Of a DNA stretch of 26,616 bases, positions 1-7,699 are shown piece after piece. The notes under the pieces were generated by a model, which saw nothing but the letters and a program-made list of their open reading frames with translations, did no database searches and was not told the DNA's origin. Numbering within the stretch: position 1 is the stretch's first letter; every line of letters begins with the position of its first letter. The stretch is from NCBI GenBank assembly GCA_009691925.1, contig SIAG01000006.1, positions 1 to 26,616 of the forward strand, in the 5' to 3' direction. Source of the stretch: Planctomycetaceae bacterium (GTDB lineage Bacteria; Planctomycetota; Planctomycetia; Pirellulales; UBA1268). The position numbers and the translations under genes are program-made.

Positions 1-1
1 C

Positions 2-1075
2 TCCAGCTCGACGACGACCGGCCTCGATCTCGCCGCCAAACGCTTCGGGAACGCGGTCGTCTTTCCATGCCCCCTCGATTTCACCTGGGCGGTGCGCCGC
101 GTGGTCAAGGTCGTCGATGCCGATCTCCTCGTCCTCGGTGAGCTCGAACTCTGGCCCCATCTCCTCGCCGGGGCATGGCAGCGTCGGCTGCCGGTGGTCG
201 TGGCCAACGGGCGCTTGAGCCAACGGAGCTTTCGCGGCTACCGCCGCGCCGCCCCGCTCGTCCGCCGGATGCTGTCGCATGTGACGCTCGTCAGCGCCCG
301 CTCCGCGGCCGATGCGGAGCGATTCCGGGCCCTCGGCGCCGCGAACGTCGTCGCGGCCGGATCGATGAAGTTCGACGGTGTCCGTGGCGACCGCAAGCAT
401 GAGGATGTCCGCCGTCTGGCGAAGCTGGCCGGCTTCCGGGACGACGACGTCGTGTTCCTCGCCGGGAGCACACAGGCTCCCGAGGAGGCCCTGGCGATCG
501 ACGCCTACCGGGCCGCCGCCGCCGACCATCCCCGGCTCCGTCTTGTGATCGTGCCCAGGCATGTGGAGCGACAGGGGGAGATCGTCGCTCTCCTCGACGG
601 CTCGGGGCTTGCCTGGCAGGCCCGCAGCACCCTCGACACTGAAGGCGCGGCCCCCGACACGCGTGTGCTCCTTGTCGACACGACGGGCGAACTCGGAGCG
701 TGGTGGGGAACCGCCACGATCGCCTTCGTGGGGGGGAGCCTCGACGGGAGGCGGGGCGGGCAGAACATGCTCGAGCCGGCAGCCTACGGGGCGGCGGTCT
801 GCTTCGGGCCCCACACCCGCAACTTCGTCGACGAGGTGGCGGTGCTCCTGGCCGCCGATGCGGCCCGGGTGATCGCCGATGGCCCCGGCCTGGCCGCGTT
901 CGTCCGCGCTTGCCTTGACGATCCCCGGGCCGGCCGGGCGCTCGGGGCACGGGCCGCCGACACCGTCGCTGCCCACCGCGGGGCCACCGCCGCCACCGCC
1001 GAAAGGATCCTTGCCACTCTCTCCGCCGCGGCAGATGGGGCGGAGGGTTGCCCCGGGCCGTGTGAACCTGGATAA
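2..1075 (+). CDS. waaA: 3-deoxy-D-manno-octulosonic acid (Kdo) transferase, 5'-truncated by the window edge
   Basis: This enzyme transfers Kdo from CMP-Kdo to lipid A precursor at the inner face of the cytoplasmic membrane. The reading frame is open from base 2, so the true start and the N-terminal membrane anchor lie outside the window; 357 residues are visible. The first visible residues read SSSTTTGLDLA, followed by LGELELWPHLL, then NGRLSQRSFRGYRR, which is the typical order of the glycosyltransferase N-domain of WaaA. The C-terminal half carries VGGSLDGRRGGQNMLEPAAYG and FGPHTRNF, matching the nucleotide-sugar binding part of the family (GT-B fold, GT30). A GTG at 92 is in frame but internal, because homology continues upstream of it. 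The gene implies that the organism makes Kdo-containing LPS. It ends 75 bp before metK, with a candidate metK promoter over its last codons. Confidence 0.93.
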   Translation, partial: SSSTTTGLDLAAKRFGNAVVFPCPLDFTWAVRRVVKVVDADLLVLGELELWPHLLAGAWQRRLPVVVANGRLSQRSFRGYRRAAPLVRRMLSHVTLVSARSAADAERFRALGAANVVAAGSMKFDGVRGDRKHEDVRRLAKLAGFRDDDVVFLAGSTQAPEEALAIDAYRAAAADHPRLRLVIVPRHVERQGEIVALLDGSGLAWQARSTLDTEGAAPDTRVLLVDTTGELGAWWGTATIAFVGGSLDGRRGGQNMLEPAAYGAAVCFGPHTRNFVDEVAVLLAADAARVIADGPGLAAFVRACLDDPRAGRALGARAADTVAAHRGATAATAERILATLSAAADGAEGCPGPCEPG

Positions 1076-1076
1076 T
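1048..1076 (+). promoter_or_regulatory. candidate sigma-70-like promoter for metK
   Basis: TTGCCC at 1048-1053 and GATAAT at 1071-1076 are separated by exactly 17 bases, close to the consensus arrangement. The -10 box sits in an unusually AT-rich spot for this GC-rich window. It overlaps the waaA stop codon and would start transcription about 70 bases upstream of metK. This is pattern matching only; planctomycete promoter consensus is not well enough known to me to be firm. Confidence 0.4.
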
Positions 1077-1101
1077 TCTTGTCCTGATCCTTCAGCCCCC
1101 G

Positions 1102-1118
1102 GCCCGATCCTGTCGGGC
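1102..1118 (+). promoter_or_regulatory. small hairpin in the waaA-metK gap
   Basis: GCCCGA and TCGGGC form a perfect 6-bp stem around the loop TCCTG. No T-run follows, so it is not a convincing intrinsic terminator. If the promoter at 1048-1076 is real, the hairpin lies in the metK 5' leader. It does not resemble a SAM riboswitch, which would need a longer multi-helix structure. Confidence 0.25.
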
Positions 1119-1150
1119 AATGCCACCATCACAGCAAGAGGCGACGAACC

Positions 1151-2317
1151 GTGTCCAAAGGCAAGTATCTGTTCACGAGCGAATCGGTCAGCATGGGCCA
1201 CCCCGACAAGCTGGCCGATCAGATCTCCGACGGCGTCCTCGACGCCTACCTGGCGCTGGACCCGCTCAGCCGCGTGGCCTGCGAAACCCTCGTGACAACG
1301 GGCTTGGCCGTAGTGGCCGGAGAGATCACTTCGAAGGGAACAATCGACTACCAAAAGGTCGTCCGGGACGTCATCCGCGACGTCGGCTACACCGACGACG
1401 AGATGGGGATTTCCGCCGACACCTGCTCGGTGCTCGTCGCCGTCGGCAAGCAGAGCGGTGACATCGCAATGGGTGTCAACGAGGACGACTCGAAGGGGAA
1501 GGACATCGGTGCCGGCGACCAGGGGCTGATGTTCGGCTACGCCTGCAACGAGACGCCGGAACTGATGCCGCTGCCGATTGCCCTCTCCCACCGGATCCTC
1601 AACCGTCTCACCGAAGCCCGCAAGAAGGGCGAGGTCGACTGGCTCCGCCCAGACTCGAAGAGCCAGGTGACGATCGAGTACGAGGGGAACACCCCGAAGC
1701 GTGTCGACACGATCGTTGTTTCCACGCAGCACGCTCCCCACGTCTCCAACGAGGAGATTCGCAAATTCGTCATCGAGAAGATCTGCAAGCCGCTCCTGCC
1801 GAGTGATCTCGACATCTCGAACATCACCTACCACATCAACCCGACGGGTCGGTTCGTGGTCGGTGGCCCCCACGGTGACTGCGGTCTGACGGGCCGGAAG
1901 ATCATCGTCGACACCTACGGCGGCTGGGGGCGGCACGGTGGCGGAGCGTTCTCCGGCAAGGATCCGACGAAGGTCGACCGGAGCGCTGCCTATATGGCCC
2001 GCCACATCGCCAAGAACATCGTCGCGTCGGGGCTCGCCGACCGTTGCGAGATCCAACTCGCCTACGCGATCGGCGTCAGCGATCCGGTGAGCATTAAGGT
2101 CGACACGGAAGGGACCGGCAAACTGCCCGACGAGAAGCTCTGCGAGGTCGTCCGAGAGTTCTTCCCCCTCAAGCCCCGCGGGATCATCGACTACCTTGAT
2201 CTGCGGAAGCCGATCTACCGCAAGACCGCGGCGGGGGGCCACTTCGGCCGCGAAGGGTTCCCGTGGGAGAAGACCGACCGGGCCACCGAGCTGGCGAAGG
2301 CTGCCGGGAAGGCCTGA
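1151..2317 (+). CDS. metK: S-adenosylmethionine synthetase
   Basis: MetK makes S-adenosylmethionine from methionine and ATP in the cytoplasm, the methyl donor for most methylation reactions. The 388-residue length is normal for the family. The signatures are plain: an N-terminal LFTSESVSMGHPDKLADQIS, the ATP-binding GAGDQGLMFGYA, and the glycine-rich GGGAFSGKDPTKVDRSAAY, together covering the three MetK domains. The start is GTG at 1151, preceded by an AGAGG ribosome binding site about ten bases upstream; no better in-frame start is visible. It is followed after 8 bp by an unrelated membrane-protein gene, so the two are probably co-transcribed. Confidence 0.98.
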   Translation: MSKGKYLFTSESVSMGHPDKLADQISDGVLDAYLALDPLSRVACETLVTTGLAVVAGEITSKGTIDYQKVVRDVIRDVGYTDDEMGISADTCSVLVAVGKQSGDIAMGVNEDDSKGKDIGAGDQGLMFGYACNETPELMPLPIALSHRILNRLTEARKKGEVDWLRPDSKSQVTIEYEGNTPKRVDTIVVSTQHAPHVSNEEIRKFVIEKICKPLLPSDLDISNITYHINPTGRFVVGGPHGDCGLTGRKIIVDTYGGWGRHGGGAFSGKDPTKVDRSAAYMARHIAKNIVASGLADRCEIQLAYAIGVSDPVSIKVDTEGTGKLPDEKLCEVVREFFPLKPRGIIDYLDLRKPIYRKTAAGGHFGREGFPWEKTDRATELAKAAGKA

Positions 2318-2325
2318 TCCCTCCC

Positions 2326-3297
2326 ATGGCTGTCGCAGCAGAACGCGGACCCGGGGCGGATCGAACGATGCTTGACCGCCCCGGTCCACGGCTGCTGGCG
2401 TCGCTGGGCGCCGCCGTCGCCGCGACCTCGCTCGCCGCTGCGCTGGTGCTCGTGATCCGACGGATGCAGGTGCCGTTGGACACCTCGGGACTCGCGTCGA
2501 TTGTGGCGCTGATCGCGGGCGTCACCCTCGTCACCTTGGTCGACGCCGCGTCCACCGGCGCCGGTGTCGCAGCCAGGACGCTGCAGCGTGTGGCCGTCCG
2601 CCTCGGGCTGGCCCTCACCCTGGCTGCGACCCTTCCCGGTCCGTCGGCTCTGCTCGCTCCGCACGAGCGTCCGCTGTGGGTGGTGGCGATCGCGGCGGCG
2701 GTGATCTCGATGATCGCGCCGATCGCCCCGTGGCTGGGGCGGCGTCCGGAGCCGACCCCCCGGCGTGGCGACGGCGCGCGACGGCGCGGCGGGGAACGGG
2801 AGCCTTTTTCCACGTCTCAGCGGCGTCGCCGGCGAACCGATCGGGTTCGTCGCCGGCCGGCCACAGAGCCGAGCCCCCCCGCCCCGCCCCCGGCCACCGA
2901 GCCCGCGCTTCCCGGCTCCAGCCACGCGGCACGCGACATTCCCGCGCCCCCGCCGGCAGGGGTCATCCAGCAGCGTTTCGAGCGCTATCTTCTCCCCGAT
3001 GAGCGGATGGAGTGCCTCCGCGGCACCCTCCATCTCGCCGTCGTCGCCGGCTCGCGGCTCGTCACGGGGCATGTCGGCTTCTGCCCGCCGTTCCACCAGC
3101 TCCCCCAGGTGGAGGTGGGGACCGCGTGCGAAGAGGTCGAGGCGACGATCACCGCTGCCGAGGTCCTCCCCTGGGGAGTGAGAGTCGAATGCCGTCTCGA
3201 TGAACCGGCCGACGAGACGATTCTGATCCCGATCGATGTCGTCGCCCGTGCTCCGCTCCCGGCGATCGACGATTCGCCCCCCTCCCCACCCCGGTAA
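2326..3297 (+). CDS. multi-span membrane protein with C-terminal soluble domain, function unknown
   Basis: I do not recognise this as a named family. The 323-residue protein (ATG at 2326, 8 bp after metK; ATG at 2368 is also possible) has four hydrophobic segments in its first 145 residues, ending around ISMIAPIAPWLG. A long Arg/Pro-rich, low-complexity linker follows (about residues 145-210). The C-terminal soluble domain of about 110 residues begins near GVIQQRFERYLLPDERMECL and ends near ETILIPIDVVARA. This suggests a four-helix membrane anchor with a cytoplasmic or periplasmic domain on a flexible arm. A reading starting at 2263 would overlap metK and is less likely. The gene is followed after 9 bp by a tiny membrane-protein gene, which points to a shared operon. 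The coding call is supported by the strong hydrophobic pattern and tight spacing; no function can be assigned. Confidence 0.75.
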   Translation: MAVAAERGPGADRTMLDRPGPRLLASLGAAVAATSLAAALVLVIRRMQVPLDTSGLASIVALIAGVTLVTLVDAASTGAGVAARTLQRVAVRLGLALTLAATLPGPSALLAPHERPLWVVAIAAAVISMIAPIAPWLGRRPEPTPRRGDGARRRGGEREPFSTSQRRRRRTDRVRRRPATEPSPPAPPPATEPALPGSSHAARDIPAPPPAGVIQQRFERYLLPDERMECLRGTLHLAVVAGSRLVTGHVGFCPPFHQLPQVEVGTACEEVEATITAAEVLPWGVRVECRLDEPADETILIPIDVVARAPLPAIDDSPPSPPR

Positions 3298-3306
3298 CCA
3301 ACCATC

Positions 3307-3420
3307 ATGGCCCGCTGGCCCAAGCATCTCTGGACAACCCTCTTCACCTACGGTGTGATCTTCATCGGCTTTCCGCTCATCGCTTTCCTCCTCTGGGCGT
3401 GGGTCCGGGGCCGCACTTGA
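3307..3420 (+). CDS. 37-residue single-span membrane protein
   Basis: A short ORF from ATG 3307 to TGA 3418-3420 encodes 37 residues. It begins MARWPKHLWTTLFTYGV, continues into a hydrophobic stretch with GFPLIAFLLWAW, and ends in the basic tail VRGRT. It fills the gap between the unknown membrane-protein gene (9 bp upstream) and the pyrophosphorylase gene, whose first possible ATG is directly after its stop. The hydrophobic core with basic residues at both ends is what a real small membrane protein would look like, and chance ORFs in this GC-rich DNA are usually Arg/Pro/Ala-rich instead. No function is known to me. It could be a small partner of the upstream membrane protein. Confidence 0.6.
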   Translation: MARWPKHLWTTLFTYGVIFIGFPLIAFLLWAWVRGRT

Positions 3421-3432
3421 ATGGAGCCCGTC

Positions 3433-4860
3433 ATGACCCACCCTTCCCTCCCGATAGCGCTGCGGGAATCGATCGCCCGAGCCGATCATGATCATCTCCT
3501 GCGATTCTGGGACACCCTCGAAGCGAGCGCACGGGATCGGCTCGCGGGGCAACTCGCGGCGATCGACTGGGACATGCTCGGCGAGCTCCGGCGCCTCAGC
3601 CGCTCGTCGGGGCCGGAGATCGTGGCCGGTGCGGCCGCGGGCTTGGCCGCCGATCTCGCCCGCGCCACCACGCCCCCCTGCCATCGCCTCGGCGGTGACA
3701 ACGCCAATCGGGCCGCGACGGCCGGGCGGGCGGGACTGGAGGCGGGGCATTTCGGCGCCGTGCTCGTGGCCGGTGGACAGGGTTCGCGGCTGGGATGCAA
3801 CGGTCCGAAGGGGGTCGTGAGCGTTGGCTCGCTCTCCGGGGCAACGCTCTTCGATCTCCTCCTCGGCAGGCTTCGCGGCATCGCGCGGCGGTACGGACGT
3901 CCGCTCCCACTGGCGATCATGACGAGCTCCGCGACCGACGCCGACACGCGGGCGTGGCTGGCCGACCACAACCACGGCGGCCTCGACCCCGATCATGTCC
4001 TCGTCTTCCGGCAGCGCGATCTGCCGGCCGTCGACGATGTCGATGGCAACCTCCTCCTCGATGCCCCCGACCACATCGCCATGGCGCCCGATGGCCACGG
4101 CGGGATGCTGCCGGCCCTCGTGGCTGCCGGCGGCCTCGAGTGGTTCGCCGACCGCGGCTGCCGGCACGTGACGACATTCCAGGTCGACAATCCGCTCTCG
4201 ATGCCGCTCCACCCCGAGTTCCTCGGCCATCACCTTCTCCGCGATGCCGAGTTTTCCACCCAGGTGGTGCATAAGCGCGAGCCTGGAGAGCGCGTCGGCG
4301 TCGTGGCCAGCGACGGCCAGCGCACGTTCGTCGTCGAGTACAGCGATCTCCCGGCGGCGCTGGCCGCCGAGCGCGGCCCCGGGGACCGGCTCCGCTTCCA
4401 CGCTGGGAGCATCGCCGTCCACGCCTTCGCCCTCGACTTCCTCCGCCGCGCCGCGGCTGCCCCGGACCCGCTTCCCCTCCATGTCGCCCACAAGGCGGTG
4501 CCATTCCTCGACGCCTCCGGAGCGCGGGTGAATCCGCGGACGCCCAACGCGGTGAAGTTCGAGAGATTCATCTTCGATCTGATGCCACTGGCGCGGTGTG
4601 TCTGCCTGGTGGAGATCGATCCCGCCGAGGGGTTCGCCCCGCTCAAGAACCCCCCCGGGGCCGCCGCCGACACCCTGGCGCATGTCCAGGCCGCGCTCGA
4701 CGCCCACGCCCGCCGGCTGCTCCACCGGGCCGGCGTGGTGGTGCCCGCCGGGGTCGGGGTGGAACTGGCGCCGTGGATCCTCGACGAGGCCGACCTCGCC
4801 GCCGTCCTCCCTCCAGACTCGCGAATCGAGCATCCGACGGTCGTCGGAGGGGGTGGCTGA
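3433..4860 (+). CDS. UDP-N-acetylglucosamine / UDP-hexose pyrophosphorylase (UDPGP family)
   Basis: This cytosolic nucleotidyltransferase joins UTP and a sugar 1-phosphate to give a UDP-sugar and pyrophosphate. The nucleotide-binding signature AGGQGSRLGCNGPKG starts near residue 113. Other family landmarks are LAIMTSS, DGHGGMLPAL, FQVDNPLSMPLHPEFLG and NAVKFERFIFDLMP. This is the eukaryotic-type UAP1/UDPGP family, larger (475 residues) than bacterial GlmU or GalU. Those motifs fit UDP-GlcNAc pyrophosphorylase best, but the sugar specificity cannot be read from sequence with certainty. I prefer the ATG at 3433, because GGAG at 3423-3426 sits 6 bases before it; the ATG at 3421 directly abuts the upstream stop and has no site of its own. 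A mannose-1-phosphate guanylyltransferase gene follows, so this is a sugar-nucleotide supply pair. Confidence 0.88.
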   Translation: MTHPSLPIALRESIARADHDHLLRFWDTLEASARDRLAGQLAAIDWDMLGELRRLSRSSGPEIVAGAAAGLAADLARATTPPCHRLGGDNANRAATAGRAGLEAGHFGAVLVAGGQGSRLGCNGPKGVVSVGSLSGATLFDLLLGRLRGIARRYGRPLPLAIMTSSATDADTRAWLADHNHGGLDPDHVLVFRQRDLPAVDDVDGNLLLDAPDHIAMAPDGHGGMLPALVAAGGLEWFADRGCRHVTTFQVDNPLSMPLHPEFLGHHLLRDAEFSTQVVHKREPGERVGVVASDGQRTFVVEYSDLPAALAAERGPGDRLRFHAGSIAVHAFALDFLRRAAAAPDPLPLHVAHKAVPFLDASGARVNPRTPNAVKFERFIFDLMPLARCVCLVEIDPAEGFAPLKNPPGAAADTLAHVQAALDAHARRLLHRAGVVVPAGVGVELAPWILDEADLAAVLPPDSRIEHPTVVGGGG

Positions 4861-4963
4861 CCGTTCGCCAGCAAAACCTCTGTTGCCCGCCCCATGGGTT
4901 TCCGGCGACATTCCCTCCCGGGGAGGAGAATCGCTCCGCCCTTCCGCCCGACAGGAACCTTCG

Positions 4964-6067
4964 ATGCTCCACGCGATCGTCATGGCCGGAGGATCCGGCA
5001 CCCGATTCTGGCCCGCTAGTCGTGCCGCCCTCCCGAAGCAACTCCTCCCCCTGGCCGGGACGACGACGCTCCTCGAGGACACCGTTGCCCGGCTCGACGC
5101 GCTTGTTCCCCCGGACAGGCTGATGATCGTCACCGCGGCGCGCCTCCTTCCGGCCGTCCGCCAACAGCTCCCGGCGGTCCCCGAGGCGGGGCTCGTGGGG
5201 GAGCCGTGCAAACGCGACACCGCCCCCTGCATCGGCCTGGCCGCGCTCCTCGTCGCCCGCCACGACCCCGAAGCGATCATGGCGGTGATGCCATCCGATC
5301 ACTGCATCGCCCCCGCGGCGGCGTTCCGCGCTGCGATCCGCCAGGCCGAAGCCCTCGTCCTCGATTCGCCCGAGAGGCTCGTCACCTTCGGCATCCGCCC
5401 GACCTACCCGGCCGAGGGTTTCGGGTACATCCAAGAAGGGGACGCGATCCCGTCCCCCCCCATCCGGGACGGCGGGGAACAGGCCGCCGCCCCGGTCCAT
5501 CGCGTGGCGCGATTCAAGGAGAAGCCGCCGGCCTCCGTGGCCCGCGAATACCTCGCGGCGGGCAACTATCTGTGGAACGCCGGCATCTTCGTCTGGAGGG
5601 CGTCGACGATCATCGAGGCCCTCCGCCGCCAGCAGCCGGAATGCCTCGCCCACCTCGAGCGGATCGCCGCGGCGTGGGATGGCCCCGATCGCGAGCGCGT
5701 CTTCGCCGCGGAGTTCGCCGCCATCAAGGGGATCTCGATCGACTACGCGGTCCTCGAGCATGCCGGGGATGTGGCGGTGATCGAGGCCCCCTTCACCTGG
5801 GACGACCTCGGCGGCTGGTCGGCTGTCGCCCGCCAGCGTGGGGGAGACAGCGACGGCAACACCGTTATCGGCAAACATCTCGGCATCGAGACGGTGCGGA
5901 CGATCGTCCGGTCCGGCGAGGATCATCTGGTCGTCACGATGGGCCTGGCGGATATGCTGGTGGTACATACTCCCGATGCCACGCTCGTCGCCGCCCGGTC
6001 GCACGAGGAGGCGGTCCGCAGCGTCGTGGCGGAGCTCGAGAAGCGGGGCTGGAGTGAGTTTCTGTGA
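4964..6067 (+). CDS. manC: mannose-1-phosphate guanylyltransferase
   Basis: The enzyme makes GDP-mannose from mannose 1-phosphate and GTP in the cytoplasm, for glycans and derived sugars such as GDP-fucose. The protein has 367 residues from ATG 4964, which has AGGA at 4953-4956 as ribosome binding site. The N-terminus shows the signature MAGGSGTRFWPASR followed by PKQLLPL. Later motifs are GEPCKRDTAPCIGLAA, MPSDHCI, FGYIQEG, FKEKPPAS, NYLWNAGIFVW and FTWDDLGGWSA, all typical of this nucleotidyltransferase. The length matches the single-domain form: the C-terminal phosphomannose isomerase domain of bifunctional proteins is absent. The 103-bp gap before it shows a small CCTCC/GGAGG stem at 4914-4926 but no clear promoter. 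The symbol manC is by family; manB/algA naming varies. Confidence 0.93.
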   Translation: MLHAIVMAGGSGTRFWPASRAALPKQLLPLAGTTTLLEDTVARLDALVPPDRLMIVTAARLLPAVRQQLPAVPEAGLVGEPCKRDTAPCIGLAALLVARHDPEAIMAVMPSDHCIAPAAAFRAAIRQAEALVLDSPERLVTFGIRPTYPAEGFGYIQEGDAIPSPPIRDGGEQAAAPVHRVARFKEKPPASVAREYLAAGNYLWNAGIFVWRASTIIEALRRQQPECLAHLERIAAAWDGPDRERVFAAEFAAIKGISIDYAVLEHAGDVAVIEAPFTWDDLGGWSAVARQRGGDSDGNTVIGKHLGIETVRTIVRSGEDHLVVTMGLADMLVVHTPDATLVAARSHEEAVRSVVAELEKRGWSEFL

Positions 6068-6122
6068 GCGCGGTGCCCCGGTGGGCAAAATCCCGAAGAC
6101 CGCCACGAAGCGAGGGCTGGTG

Positions 6123-7163
6123 ATGACTGCAGGCGCCCCACGAACCGCGGATGGCCGCTGGCTGCCGCTCCCCCGGGCCGTGATGCTCGCCGCGTTTTTC
6201 GTGCTCGCCGCACCGGCTGGTGCCCCGGCCGACGAATCGGGCATCGAAGCCGAGTTGGCGGTCGCCGCCGACCACTGGAGTGAGCGGCTGCGCCGCGCCG
6301 CCGAGGCGATGGAGTGGTCGGACGAACTTGTGCGGCACGAATGGCGGATCCAGCGGCGGCCGGGGAGTGAGGCGGCCCGCGTTCTCGATCCTGCCGATCG
6401 CGTCGTCCTTGCCGGCTCGACCGCTGCCTGCCGGGAGAAGTTTGATGCGCTCGCAGCCACCGGAAAGATTCCCCCCGTCGCAGGCCCGACGGTGATCCTC
6501 CTCCACGGTCTCGGGGAGGGGCGCGGTTCGATGCGCCCGCTGGCCGCTTATCTCCGCGAGCACAACGACGCCACGGTGCTGACGTTCGGCTACGCCAGCC
6601 CGCGGGCGGGCGTCGACGATCACGCCCGCGCCCTCGGCAGTGTGATCGCGGGGCTCGAAGGGGCGGACCGGATCAGCCTCGTCGGCCACAGCCTCGGGAA
6701 TATCGTCGTTCGGAGGTGGATGTCCGAGGCGCCGGCCGCCGATCTCGACCGTATCGAACGGATGGTGATGCTCGGGGCACCGAATCAGGGATCCGATCTG
6801 GCGCGGAGGGTGTCACAGGTGTGGCTCCTGTCGAAGCTCTCGACCGGCGCTGCCCGGGATCTCGTCCTCGATTGGCCGCGGATCGCCCGAAATCTCGCCG
6901 TTCCTCCCTGCCCGTTCGGGATCATTGCCGGCGGTACCGGCGATGCCGAGGGCTACAGCCCGATGCTCGAAGGGGATGACGATTCCGTGGTCCGCGTCGA
7001 GGAGACGCGCCTCGATGGGGCGGACGATTTCCTCCTTCTACCGGTCCGTCACGCGTTTATGATGCGTGACCCGGCGGTGCAGGAAGCGACCGCGTCGTTC
7101 TTGAAGGGGGGGCGCTTCGGAGCGCCGGCCACCGATCCCCCGGCAGCTGCTGGGGCACGATGA
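6123..7163 (+). CDS. secreted alpha/beta-hydrolase, lipase-like
   Basis: The 346-residue protein begins with a basic segment, then a hydrophobic stretch AVMLAAFFVLAAPAGAPA, consistent with a Sec signal peptide or a lipase anchor. The catalytic core is clear: VILLHGLGEG as oxyanion region, then the nucleophile elbow GHSLGN with Ser190, a candidate acid in GDDDSVV (Asp285-287) and His310 in VRHAFMM. GAPNQGSDLARRV resembles the triacylglycerol lipase / PGAP1-like group, so an ester of a lipid is a reasonable substrate class, though this is inferred. The first 100 residues are helical and unlike the usual lipase N-terminus. Start choice: ATG 6123 has GAGGG 6 bases upstream; GTG 6120 is also possible. 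The stop TGA overlaps the ruvX ATG (ATGA), indicating translational coupling. Confidence 0.8.
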   Translation: MTAGAPRTADGRWLPLPRAVMLAAFFVLAAPAGAPADESGIEAELAVAADHWSERLRRAAEAMEWSDELVRHEWRIQRRPGSEAARVLDPADRVVLAGSTAACREKFDALAATGKIPPVAGPTVILLHGLGEGRGSMRPLAAYLREHNDATVLTFGYASPRAGVDDHARALGSVIAGLEGADRISLVGHSLGNIVVRRWMSEAPAADLDRIERMVMLGAPNQGSDLARRVSQVWLLSKLSTGAARDLVLDWPRIARNLAVPPCPFGIIAGGTGDAEGYSPMLEGDDDSVVRVEETRLDGADDFLLLPVRHAFMMRDPAVQEATASFLKGGRFGAPATDPPAAAGAR

Positions 7164-7699
7164 ACGGCAACCTTCGCTCCACTGGGGTGCCGATTCCCTC
7201 CGGCCGTGTCGCGGCCGTCGACTATGGCCGCAAGCGGATGGGGATCGCGATCTGCGACGCCGAGCGGATCATCGCCAGCCCTTGGCCGATGCGGCAGCCG
7301 ACCGGCGACGAGAAAGCCGAAGCGGTGTTCTTCCGGCGCCTCGTCGCCGAGGAATTGATTGTCGGCTTCGTCGTCGGTCTGCCCGTCCATGCCGATGGCA
7401 GCGACAGCCGGATGTCGGTCGAGGTCGAACGGTTCGCCGTTTGGCTCGGCGAGACGACGGCCCGACCGGTGGCCTTTCAGGACGAGCGCTACACCTCGGT
7501 CGAGGCGGCCGGGATGCTTGCCGGCCTCGGTCTCTCGCGCGGGAAGAAGAAGGCGCGGGCCGACTCGATCGCGGCCCACATCATCCTCACCGCCTGGATG
7601 GAAGCGCGCGAATCCCCACGGCCAGGCGATGGTGGGGCGCCCCATGAGCCCCATGAGCCCCACGAGCCACCGCCGCGCCCCGGAGCCCTCAACGGATGA
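7160..7699 (+). CDS. ruvX: RuvX/YqgF-family putative Holliday junction resolvase
   Basis: YqgF/RuvX proteins have an RNase H-like fold and act in the cytoplasm on nucleic acids; roles in Holliday junction resolution and in pre-16S rRNA 5' end processing have been proposed. The 179-residue product shows AAVDYGRKRMGIAICDAE with the first catalytic Asp, VVGLPVHADGS, FQDERYTSVEA with a second acidic residue, and KKKARADSIAAHIIL with the last one. The conserved fold ends near residue 150. The remaining tail of about 28 residues is low complexity and contains three tandem Pro-His-Glu units, encoded by a 9-bp DNA repeat (7640-7666). Its start and stop codons overlap both neighbouring genes by the ATGA arrangement. 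Confidence 0.92.
   Translation: MNGNLRSTGVPIPSGRVAAVDYGRKRMGIAICDAERIIASPWPMRQPTGDEKAEAVFFRRLVAEELIVGFVVGLPVHADGSDSRMSVEVERFAVWLGETTARPVAFQDERYTSVEAAGMLAGLGLSRGKKKARADSIAAHIILTAWMEARESPRPGDGGAPHEPHEPHEPPPRPGALNG
7640..7666 (+). repeat. three-unit 9-bp minisatellite inside the ruvX tail
   Basis: CCCCATGAG at 7640-7648 and 7649-7657 is followed by the one-mismatch copy CCCCACGAG at 7658-7666. The repeat is in frame with ruvX and encodes (Pro-His-Glu)3. It lies beyond the conserved YqgF fold, so copy-number change would alter only the disordered tail. Confidence 0.9.

Noticed and set aside
1076..1150. Possible SAM riboswitch upstream of metK
   Set aside because: The gap is only 75 bases and shows one simple stem. 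The multi-helix cores of SAM-I or SAM-II type riboswitches are not apparent by eye; a covariance-model search would settle it.
2215..5280. 1021-codon open frame on the minus strand
   Set aside because: It lies antisense to metK, the membrane-protein gene, the small ORF and the pyrophosphorylase gene, and its product is Arg/Gly/Glu-rich without a recognisable fold. Long antisense frames are expected at this GC content.
4643..6460. 605-codon open frame on the minus strand
   Set aside because: Antisense to manC and the hydrolase gene, with low-complexity composition and no start signal; treated as a GC-driven shadow.
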